Assembly (NCBI GenBank): GCA_965222725.1
Contig: OZ244969.1
Location: forward strand, 620,001-684,000
Direction of reading: 5' to 3'
DNA from: GCA-2748575 sp965222725
GTDB taxonomy: Bacteria; Pseudomonadota; Gammaproteobacteria; Pseudomonadales; Ketobacteraceae
Length of the DNA stretch: 64,000 nucleotides
The notes under the pieces: model-generated
The model's database searches: none
What the model saw: the letters and a program-made list of their open reading frames with translations, nothing else
Told to the model about the DNA's origin: nothing
Translations under genes and position numbers: made by a program
Part shown: positions 16,088-22,372 of the stretch, piece by piece
Numbering within the stretch: the first letter of the stretch is position 1
How the letters are laid out: every line of letters starts with the position of its first letter

Positions 16088-16424
16088 TGAATTGGCGGCA
16101 CTTAACTCTATGCGCTGAGATAACGTGAAGTACCAATACCCGCCAATACTAAGATAACCCAAACAATACACGTTAAAGCGCTTGCTAAAAACTCTTTGAG
16201 TGCACCCCTAACCAAACACCGGAGCTACCAACCTTCATACTCGCGAACTTAAAAACCTTATGCAGCAACTGAAGAATAACAAGCCTATTGCCCTGCGATA
16301 TCTGGCTATTTACTTGCTCCCTCTACAACGTACTGCCCAACGTCAATCCTGGCACACAGTGGCCCCTGCGATTTTTCATGCGACACCAAACTCAACGGCC
16401 ACTGCACTAAAGCTGCTACCCATT
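16088..16424 (-). other. cassette C9: possible very short membrane peptide, related to family B
   Basis: The 3' third aligns with family B. A frame reads VRGALKEFLASALTCIVWV then ILVLAGIGTSRYLSA and a TAG, a plausible single membrane helix. The shared LAG-x-G-x-SR block matches C13, C18 and C32. There is no good start (TTG only) and no ribosome binding site, so I do not call a gene. Confidence 0.45.
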
Positions 16425-16476
16425 TAACACTGAGGTAGCCTGCGCCGCCAGGCGTCAGGCTGACCTGATTGTTATG
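16425..16476 (-). repeat. attC of cassette C8
   Basis: Type CTGAGGTAGCCTG / CAGGCTGACCTGA. Confidence 0.95.
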
Positions 16477-16779
16477 TTGCCCAGGCGTTCTGCCCAACCC
16501 ACAATTGGCTTGAACAAAGGTTTTTCCCACCAACCGAGCAACACACCACAAACTTTACAATACCTGACCAATGTTGGGAACGAAAAAGGCGTACCCAGAC
16601 CAACGAAGACACCGAGGGAACAGCAGTACAACCCACTTCCACAGTACCTGATCAGAAGAGAAATGTCTTTTTACTTCCTGTTGCTCAGTGAACTGACCCG
16701 AGCCCCAACGACGCACCCGAAGAGTTCATTGTCTTTTGTTCTTAAAAGAGCGCGGCAGCGCCCTTTTAGACCGCTCCCA
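16477..16779 (-). other. cassette C8: no gene, family A
   Basis: Shortest family A copy, with a few bases missing near the attC end compared with C14. No gene called. Confidence 0.65.
16744..16767 (-). terminator. terminator-like hairpin in C8
   Basis: Same stem-loop as in C14. It is the family A hairpin closest to attI. Confidence 0.5.
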
Positions 16780-16831
16780 TAACACTAAGGTAAACTGCGC
16801 CGCTAGGCGTCAGTTTGACCTATTTGTTAGC
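16780..16831 (-). repeat. attC of cassette C7
   Basis: Variant CTAAGGTAAACTG / CAGTTTGACCTAT with a CGCTAGGCG tip. The gene stops at a TAG inside it. Confidence 0.95.
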
Positions 16832-17239
16832 TGATTCCTGATACTCAATAAAGCGCTTTGCATTATCTTTAAGCTCAGTTTGGACTTTACCGTTATTTAC
16901 TACTGAAACTAAGCAAGAAATATACTCTCCACGCTCATCCTCCGAAAGTTTAGAGTTCAGAATCCTATTGATCATCAAGATAGTATTCTTTGATGGGCAG
17001 CGTTTCACCGACTCGATCAGTATAGTTTTATACTTTGGATAATAATCCTCCACAAAATGCACTAGAGTACCGGGTGCACCAAAGTCTTCTAGAGGATGTG
17101 CTTCAAAGTATTCGAATATTGCCGGAATGCATTCCTCACCATTCTCAGGAGGTATTGTTTCAACGAGGTCATCTAGATCATACATAAATTCATCACTTGC
17201 AGGATCAAGCGAGAATAGCTTTTGTCTAAATTTGTCCAT
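16820..17239 (-). CDS. cassette C7: helical immunity-like protein
   Basis: 139 aa, acidic and helical (MDKFRQKLFSLDPASDEFMY...). The segment CIPAIFEYFEAHPLEDFGAP followed by GTLVHFVEDYYPKYK resembles alpha-solenoid immunity proteins of polymorphic-toxin systems (Imm30-like, from memory). No toxin is nearby, so it could be an orphan immunity or an unrelated HEAT-like protein. ATG start at 17239; the TAG stop lies in attC. Confidence 0.6.
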   Translation of the reverse strand: MDKFRQKLFSLDPASDEFMYDLDDLVETIPPENGEECIPAIFEYFEAHPLEDFGAPGTLVHFVEDYYPKYKTILIESVKRCPSKNTILMINRILNSKLSEDERGEYISCLVSVVNNGKVQTELKDNAKRFIEYQESANK

Positions 17240-17262
17240 TTATGTATCACACTTCTACCAGC

Positions 17263-17314
17263 TAACACTTGGATAACCTGCGCCGCTAGGCGTCAGGTTG
17301 ATACGATTGTTAGG
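17263..17314 (-). repeat. attC of cassette C6
   Basis: Type TTGGAT / ATACGA with a CGCTAGGCG tip. Its box supplies TAA to the gene. Confidence 0.95.
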
Positions 17315-17678
17315 CGAGACCCTCATTGCGATACTCATCTAACAGATGATAAAAGTACTCAACTGACCTTTTGTGTTCTAGATAATCTGTCTCTTTTAAA
17401 TAGGATTCCCATTGAACATCGTCAGGGTTATCCCCTTTAGAAAAAGCAAGTATCATATTCCCCCAACCGTAGGGCGCATCTCTACCTTTCAATCTCTTTA
17501 CGAGCCATTTTGAAAAGTTATCAAAGCTAAGGCTTGCGGTATCTTCGGCTCCTATGTCTTTCATCGCCATCCAATAACCACTTAAGTAGGCCCTTAGATT
17601 TTCCATAGTGACTTCGCCGATATACATTCCTGGCCGCTTTCTTATTCTGTCTAAAGCTTCGTATGTGCTGTATTTCAT
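17310..17678 (-). CDS. cassette C6: small protein with a GyrB-like RKRPGMYIG motif
   Basis: 122 aa starting MKYSTYEALDRIRKRPGMYI at 17678. An in-frame extension reads back through the neighbouring attC and is rejected. RIRKRPGMYIG is the motif at the N-terminus of GyrB/ParE ATPases, but the ATP-binding and transducer domains are absent. The rest is helical (LDEYRNEGLA at the end). It could mimic or bind gyrase, or the motif could belong to an unrelated small family; this is inference. Confidence 0.6.
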   Translation of the reverse strand: MKYSTYEALDRIRKRPGMYIGEVTMENLRAYLSGYWMAMKDIGAEDTASLSFDNFSKWLVKRLKGRDAPYGWGNMILAFSKGDNPDDVQWESYLKETDYLEHKRSVEYFYHLLDEYRNEGLA

Positions 17679-17695
17679 CACTATTCCAAATAGCC

Positions 17696-17747
17696 TAACA
17701 CTTGGGTAACCTGCGCCGCCAGGCGTCAGGTTGACACTTTTGTTAGC
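17696..17747 (-). repeat. attC of cassette C5
   Basis: Type TTGGGT / ACACTT. The gene uses its internal TGA. Confidence 0.95.
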
Positions 17748-18217
17748 CATTTTTGTGTATAGTCACTATAAATACCATGCACAAAGTAAGCATAAAATAC
17801 AAACACAGAACTAAAGACCAACCACGCCTCGGCGAAGACAAACATGACGTCACTCTCAGTGTATTTTTCAAGATTTCTTACGTCCAATATCCCTACGAAA
17901 ACAAGCGCTACGGCTGGAGCTATTGTTAAAAACACATAACCGATATTAATTGTTGTCTTGAGAAACCAGAGTGACATTTTTGATGTATTTTTATTACCTA
18001 CCTTTGCAATCTTATATACTGCATCGACATTTTTTATGTCTTTTGTTGACCTATACGTTACCCATGCGCCAAATAATATAATTATCAAATGAACAGGCCA
18101 TAAATATTTCATCATCTCTACGCTTAACTGATCTTTTACAAGATACAGTACAAAGCATAAAGCAAATAATATAAATGATAGCGACTTCAAAATTAACCTA
18201 TTTGAGCATAATTGCAT
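17726..18217 (-). CDS. cassette C5: four-helix membrane protein ending in LTKVST
   Basis: 163 aa with hydrophobic segments at about 8-27, 38-54, 88-112 and 127-148, so a polytopic inner-membrane protein. The cytoplasmic loop between helices 2 and 3 is basic (DIKNVDAVYKIAKVGNKNTS). The last six residues and the TGA come from attC. ATG start at 18217. No family is recognised. Confidence 0.65.
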   Translation of the reverse strand: MQLCSNRLILKSLSFILFALCFVLYLVKDQLSVEMMKYLWPVHLIIILFGAWVTYRSTKDIKNVDAVYKIAKVGNKNTSKMSLWFLKTTINIGYVFLTIAPAVALVFVGILDVRNLEKYTESDVMFVFAEAWLVFSSVFVFYAYFVHGIYSDYTQKWLTKVST

Positions 18218-18234
18218 GGCTTGGTCAGCACGGC

Positions 18235-18286
18235 TAACACTTGGGTAACCTGCGCCGCTAGGCGTCAGGTTGACACTTTTGTTATG
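18235..18286 (-). repeat. attC of cassette C4
   Basis: Type TTGGGT / ACACTT with a CGCTAGGCG tip. It gives the TAA stop of the gene. Confidence 0.95.
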
Positions 18287-18668
18287 TCAATACTAACACA
18301 TTTCGAATCAATGCCACGCTGACCATGAGCCAACCTAGAGCCCTAAAAATATAATGCAGTCCTGCTTTTTCATATCTTAGGTAATTACCACTAAGCTCTG
18401 ACACCTGCCGAGGAAACGCGGCCAAACTTAACCCCAACATAGGAAGTAATTGACTAAACATGCCTCTGCGCCGAAAACCTATGTCATCTAGCTTAACCAT
18501 AAGCTCGTGAGGCCCATAAATTAAGGTGAATATGATGTATGCAATGAACAGAAAAGCTGGAATTATCTCCCTGAAGGTTAGGGTCGACCGATCATACGCA
18601 TAGAAATCCGTATAGAACTTGTATACAAAGAAAAGAAACAGCGATACTGCTATTAATACTCCGACCAT
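18282..18668 (-). CDS. cassette C4: membrane protein
   Basis: 128 aa. Helices lie at about 3-21 (GVLIAVSLFLFFVYKFY) and 36-54 (IPAFLFIAYIIFTLIYG), with two weaker hydrophobic stretches near 71-84 and 108-125. A basic RRRG lies at about 67. The function is unknown. ATG start at 18668; the stop is supplied by attC. Confidence 0.65.
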   Translation of the reverse strand: MVGVLIAVSLFLFFVYKFYTDFYAYDRSTLTFREIIPAFLFIAYIIFTLIYGPHELMVKLDDIGFRRRGMFSQLLPMLGLSLAAFPRQVSELSGNYLRYEKAGLHYIFRALGWLMVSVALIRNVLVLT

Positions 18669-18689
18669 ATTCCCTTATCCGCCGAGACA

Positions 18690-18741
18690 TAACACTTGAG
18701 TAACCTGCGCCGCCAGGCGTCAGGTTGACTTGATTGTTAGG
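18690..18741 (-). repeat. attC of cassette C3
   Basis: Type TTGAGTAACCTG / CAGGTTGACTTGA. Confidence 0.95.
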
Positions 18742-18764
18742 CGATTGCCTAGTAATAACCACCC

Positions 18765-19049
18765 TTAAGACAGCACTTTAAATAGCCCAGGCATGGATTC
18801 TGGGCCATATGTCACAGTGCCAACTGGAACTTTGTTTTCTGTTATTTCAATAACTTTGGACGTCCACAAAGGCCCAAAAGCACCGCAAAGCTCGATGATT
18901 TGTATTCCTTCCTCTACCATCCTGAGGGCCGCATCCGGCGCCTCTTTAGGGCTTTTAACACCGACTACTTTCATTTTGAAGTTTTCGGTACCTTGTTCTT
19001 GCTCGAAGCTATCACCAACAACAATAAATCCAAATCTCTCTAATGCCAT
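18765..19049 (-). CDS. cassette C3: DUF6506-like small protein
   Basis: 94 aa, soluble alpha/beta. MVEEGIQIIELCGAFGPLWT and VPVGTVTYGPES match the pattern (IELCGGFGP ... VPVG.V.YG) I associate with DUF6506, a family of small proteins of unknown function. It has a good ribosome binding site (GGAAG) before ATG at 19049. The stop is 23 bp before attC. It is the attI-nearest cassette with an unbroken gene, so probably the best placed for expression from an attI-proximal promoter. Confidence 0.65.
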   Translation of the reverse strand: MALERFGFIVVGDSFEQEQGTENFKMKVVGVKSPKEAPDAALRMVEEGIQIIELCGAFGPLWTSKVIEITENKVPVGTVTYGPESMPGLFKVLS

Positions 19050-19104
19050 TTCCTTACTTCCTTTTAGTTACAACTTCCATTTAAAATCAAATCGTGTTTT
19101 AGCC

Positions 19105-19156
19105 TAACACTTGGATAACCTGCGCCGCCAGGCGTCAGGTTGATACTTTTGTTATA
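19105..19156 (-). repeat. attC of cassette C2
   Basis: Type TTGGAT / ATACTT. It gives the final TAA of the C2 frame. Confidence 0.95.
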
Positions 19157-19583
19157 CAAACCGCAATTTATTTATATTATTTACCACTACTTTACCATCA
19201 GGTAAATCAAGCTTATATTCAAAACCGCTTTTATCACTGATCACAAAGTATCTGAACATACCTAAAAACGACCTGACACCAACACTATCTATTTCATCTT
19301 TAGAAATATCGAAGAATCTCTCTCCCATTCTATAGGCGGCCAAAGATTCTCCTTCGTCAGTTATTTGAAATCCCGCGAACTCTCTACGTGAGATTTCCCT
19401 ATCTGTTATTTTGTATACCAAAGTAAACAACAGAATTAAGCCAATTTTTTCAAGTATGCCCAGAGAAAATCTATTGGAGAAAAATACAAAAGCGGACCCA
19501 AAACCTATCAGAATCGGTCAATAGAAATACCATTTTTCCCATCTGGTTGTGGTTTTAATACAATTTACTTGAAAAATGGTCAT
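19152..19583 (-). pseudogene. cassette C2: membrane/PH-like gene interrupted by an in-frame TGA
   Basis: The frame starts at ATG 19583 after AGGGA. It reads MTIFQVNCIKTTTRWEKWYFY, then TGA (codon 22), then continues PILIGFGSAFVFFSNRFSLG, ILEKIGLILLFTLVYKITDR and on through a soluble strand-rich domain to TAA in attC: 143 sense-like codons broken once. A tryptophan codon (TGG) at the TGA would give a continuous two-helix membrane protein with a C-terminal PH-like domain, as in C10. A TTG inside the second helix could start only a 92-aa fragment (19152-19430). I read this as a recent nonsense mutation. Confidence 0.65.
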
Positions 19584-19596
19584 AACATTCCCTGTA

Positions 19597-19648
19597 TAAC
19601 ACTTGGGTAACCTGCGCCGCCAGGCGTCAGGTTGACACTTTTGTTATG
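19597..19648 (-). repeat. attC of cassette C1
   Basis: Type TTGGGT / ACACTT; the attC nearest attI. Confidence 0.95.
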
Positions 19649-19981
19649 TTAATTGCCACTCTCTTTGTCAATTTTCTCTTTAAGAACTTTAATTTTTGCT
19701 TCCATTTCAGGCTTACGTTGCTCCCAATCCCGAGAGTAGTTCGGTGTCCAACCCCGATCGACTACAGAATACTTACTGGGTTTGTCTTGCTCTTATGGTT
19801 TTTGCCTCGGTGGCAAACCAAGTGTGGTGTGAATTATAAGCGGCCCAAACAATGGAAAACTAGCCAATAAAAACAACGCACACTTTTTGTATGGACTGGC
19901 CTGAAGCCTTACTATTGTTGGTAGACATGTAAGACTTAGGGTCACCAGGATACAAATGTATATTATGTGCTTTGTTTCCAT
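19649..19981 (-). pseudogene. cassette C1: small membrane protein gene interrupted by an in-frame TAA
   Basis: From ATG 19981 the frame encodes METKHIIYICILVTLSLTCL with a second hydrophobic segment (CALFLLASFPLFGPLIIHTT) and LGLPPRQKP, then TAA at codon 63. The same frame continues with 47 charged codons (EQDKPSKYSVVDRGWTPNYS, then RDWEQRKPEMEAKIKVLKEK) to a TAA just before attC. The downstream part looks coding and coiled-coil-like. Thus a protein of about 110 residues seems cut to 62 (19793-19981). CAA to TAA would be one step. A natural 62-aa protein is possible but leaves the tail unexplained. Confidence 0.6.
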
Positions 19982-20017
19982 TATTTTTGTCTCATTGCAG
20001 CTAAGACTGACACAACA

Positions 20018-20080
20018 TAACACTTACTGAACCCCATCCTAACACAAAACCCCAATACGCCATCACACTGACATATAACA
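20018..20080 (-). other. attI site (array insertion point)
   Basis: The first cassette begins at GTTATG (minus strand, about 20018-20023), preceded by AGTAAGT with no full attC fold. By position between intI and C1 this is attI. Its inner boundary cannot be fixed by eye. A cassette promoter (Pc) firing on the minus strand is expected in 20020-20208; the best match found (TTGGAC-N17-TTAATA) is weak. Confidence 0.6.
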
Positions 20081-20150
20081 CCCCCACCCCTACAGCACCA
20101 GCCTCCTCCAGCCAATTCACCAGATAATAGACCACCTATTAACCTGATTC

Positions 20151-20193
20151 TTTACACACGTCCAACCACTAACTATACTGTACAAACATACAT
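20151..20193 (+). promoter_or_regulatory. intI promoter with overlapping LexA-like box
   Basis: The -35 TTTACA (20151-20156) and -10 TATACT (20174-20179) are spaced by exactly 17 bp. CTGT-N8-ACAT (20178-20193) overlaps the -10 end and differs from the LexA consensus CTGT-N8-ACAG at one base. SOS repression of integron integrases is established in vibrio and class 1 integrons. Confidence 0.75.
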
Positions 20194-20208
20194 TTCATGG
20201 AGTGATCT

Positions 20209-21225
20209 ATGTACCTACATCTGCAAAAGCTCAAGGAAGAAATTCAGACCCGTCACTACAGCATCAGGACTGAAGAAGCATATGTGTATTGGGTAAAACG
20301 CTTCTTCAAATTCAACCGTGGCACAGACCACATCCACTTCAAACCCGCCCATATCGACAAGTTCCTCACCTACCTTGCCGTAGTCGAACATGTAGCACCC
20401 TCCACCCAGAACCAGGCACTGAACGCTCTTGTTTTTTATTTCACACATGTGCTCAAACGCCCACCCTCGGAGGACATGCAATTCGCCCGGGCCAAACCTC
20501 AAAAGCGGCTACCGGTGGTACTTACTCGGGATGAGGTTAACCGCCTTTTCCTTCATCTCGAAGGCCGCAACTGGCTGATGGCCGGCCTGCTCTATGGTTC
20601 CGGTTTGCGGTTGATGGAGTGTATCCGATTACGGGTAAAGGATGTGGACCTGGATCACCGTTGCATTATTGTCCGCGATGGTAAAGGCAGCAAGGATCGG
20701 ATTACGACCCTGGATGATATGCTGATTCCCCATCTGCGGGCGCAACTTGAAATGACCAGATCATTGTTCGAACTGGATCTTGCTGCAGGCTACGGAGAAG
20801 TGTATCTCCCGAATGCACTGGAGAGAAAGTATCCCAATGCTCCACGGGAGTGGGGCTGGCAATATGTATTCCCTGCGGATAAACGCAGTATGGATCCGCG
20901 CTCTCGCAAAATGCGGCGCCATCATCTTGGGGAGCAGGTTTTGCAACGGGCGGTGAAGAACGCAGTGCGCAAGGCGCGGATTGATAAGCCGGCTTCCTGT
21001 CATACGTTGCGGCATTCTTTTGCCACACATCTGTTGGAAGCAGGATACGATATTCGCACGGTTCAGGAGCAACTGGGGCATAAGGATCTTAAAACCACGC
21101 AGATCTATACGCACATTCTGGAACGTGGTGCCAATGGGGTGAAGAGTCCGCTCAGCGTGAGTGTGGCCCCCATGCGCAAGCCGGAAGTCAAGGAGTCAAT
21201 ACCAACTTATTTACAGGTCGCCTGA
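20209..21225 (+). CDS. intI: integron integrase IntI
   Basis: This 338-aa tyrosine recombinase inserts and excises cassettes at attI and attC. Catalytic residues are visible: R134 (SGLRLME), K159, H265 and R268 (CHTLRHSFATH), H291 (LGHKDL) and Y300 (TQIYTH). The insert at about 188-240 (AAGYGEVYLPNALERKYPNA with WGWQYVFP) is the extra domain that separates IntI from other tyrosine recombinases. GGAG lies 6 nt before the ATG. It diverges from the cassette array and overlaps tail-to-tail with the hydrolase gene by 19 bp. It is intact, so the array may still be mobile. Confidence 0.96.
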   Translation: MYLHLQKLKEEIQTRHYSIRTEEAYVYWVKRFFKFNRGTDHIHFKPAHIDKFLTYLAVVEHVAPSTQNQALNALVFYFTHVLKRPPSEDMQFARAKPQKRLPVVLTRDEVNRLFLHLEGRNWLMAGLLYGSGLRLMECIRLRVKDVDLDHRCIIVRDGKGSKDRITTLDDMLIPHLRAQLEMTRSLFELDLAAGYGEVYLPNALERKYPNAPREWGWQYVFPADKRSMDPRSRKMRRHHLGEQVLQRAVKNAVRKARIDKPASCHTLRHSFATHLLEAGYDIRTVQEQLGHKDLKTTQIYTHILERGANGVKSPLSVSVAPMRKPEVKESIPTYLQVA

Positions 21226-22199
21226 CTTGTGGCGGCTTCTTTTTCCAGGTATTGCAGTGCCTGATCGAACACTTGGTGACGAAGCCCTTCAATTTCGTTA
21301 ACGACCTGGTGTCGCAGCTCGGGCAGGTATATGACTTCAAGATTGATAAACTTGTTCTGCAGAACCAGCACGTTGTGTTGCCAGTCCACCGTGCCGTCTT
21401 CCTGGCCCTGGATAACCAGCACCGGGTGTTGACTGTTCCCGGCTGATTCAATTTTTGGCACCCATTTTTTCAAGGCGCCCACCCAGTTTGCTGAAAGGTA
21501 GCGGGACTGCAACACATCTTCATCCCGAAGAAAGCGCAGGAATTCGTCGTCATGGCTGTTCACCGTAAACTTGCGGGGGATGTAATCAAAGAAGCGACTG
21601 ACGATAGTATGAACCTGCCGATTGCGTTGCCAGTTTTTTGGCCTGATGAGTGGAGCCAGCAGTACTGTTTTTTCAAACGGGTAGGGATGATCGTGGGTTT
21701 CATGGAGCATGGCATCAATCAGCACCGCGCCGCCGGTGCTCTGGGCAACACCGTACCAGGGTTGAGGCATGCGGTTTTTTAACTGGTCGGTGATGGTTTC
21801 CAGTATCTGGCGGTATCGATAGAAGTTTTTGACCGATACCCACTGGCCGCTGGACACACCATGACCTGGCAGATCGTAGGCTACAACGGAATAACCGTTT
21901 TGAAGAAAGTACTGAATGGGCTTATCAAAAATGCCAACATGATCATACAACCCGTGAAAAACAAATACGGTACCCTTAGCTTTATCTGATTGAAAAAGAT
22001 GGGTTACGATCTCATAGCCGATACATTTCACAACCCCTACGGTGGCCGTTACGCCGGGCAGATGATTTTCAAAATCAATGCCATAGAATTCGCGATAGCG
22101 CTGTAACGCCAATCCGGAGGGTACAGGGTTGCCTGGCTTGAGAATTTCCAGTGCTTCACGAATACGTTGTTTCTTGAAGGGCTTTACTTGCGTGATCAT
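21207..22199 (-). CDS. alpha/beta hydrolase (lysophospholipase/monoacylglycerol-lipase type)
   Basis: 330 aa. VFVFHGLYDHVG (78-89) has the oxyanion loop, QSTGG gives the nucleophile Ser154, GQEDGTVDW likely gives the acid, and ELRHQVVNE the histidine. A lid region lies between. It is of the serine aminopeptidase/Hydrolase_4 type that cleaves lysophospholipids or monoacylglycerols; the substrate is unknown. No signal peptide, so cytosolic. It is the first core gene beside the integron. Confidence 0.85.
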   Translation of the reverse strand: MITQVKPFKKQRIREALEILKPGNPVPSGLALQRYREFYGIDFENHLPGVTATVGVVKCIGYEIVTHLFQSDKAKGTVFVFHGLYDHVGIFDKPIQYFLQNGYSVVAYDLPGHGVSSGQWVSVKNFYRYRQILETITDQLKNRMPQPWYGVAQSTGGAVLIDAMLHETHDHPYPFEKTVLLAPLIRPKNWQRNRQVHTIVSRFFDYIPRKFTVNSHDDEFLRFLRDEDVLQSRYLSANWVGALKKWVPKIESAGNSQHPVLVIQGQEDGTVDWQHNVLVLQNKFINLEVIYLPELRHQVVNEIEGLRHQVFDQALQYLEKEAATSQATCK

Positions 22200-22314
22200 A
22201 GTTCAAGTATATGTCAGAGAAGCCGGTTAGCCCTAATGAAGTTACTCGCAACAAAGTAGCCAATAACAGTAACCACCCCTGCCCCGCCAAAAGGAACCCA
22301 TGGAAAAAGCCCAT

Positions 22315-22352
22315 AAAAAAGCCGGCAACCCCAAGGATGCCGGCTTTTTTTT
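22315..22352. terminator. bidirectional intrinsic terminator
   Basis: Stem AAAAAAGCCGGCA paired with TGCCGGCTTTTTT around a 10-base loop, just after fba, ending the tkt-gap-pgk-fba operon. Confidence 0.85.
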
Positions 22353-22372
22353 AAGCGACTGAGTGCAGGTGA

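Noticed and set aside
16306..16551. 81-codon frame spanning two cassettes through an attC
   Set aside because: It crosses a recombination boundary and joins unrelated cassette bodies; accidental.
19152..19430. C2 gene starting at a TTG as a 92-aa protein
   Set aside because: The TTG lies inside a predicted membrane helix; the upstream in-frame ATG with ribosome binding site shows a longer gene broken by TGA.
3496..19648. Regularly repeated palindromic sequence suggesting a CRISPR array
   Set aside because: Spacing is far too long and variable, the repeats are attC-like with paired recombination boxes, genes lie between them, and an integron integrase is adjacent; no cas gene.
19152..19981. 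Stop-codon recoding (selenocysteine or suppressor) in C1 and C2
   Set aside because: The two stops are different codons (TAA and TGA), and no recoding element or hairpin was recognised just downstream.
20020..20208. Cassette promoter Pc (TTGGAC-N17-TTAATA, minus strand)
   Set aside because: Only weak agreement with consensus; mentioned under attI but not called as a feature.
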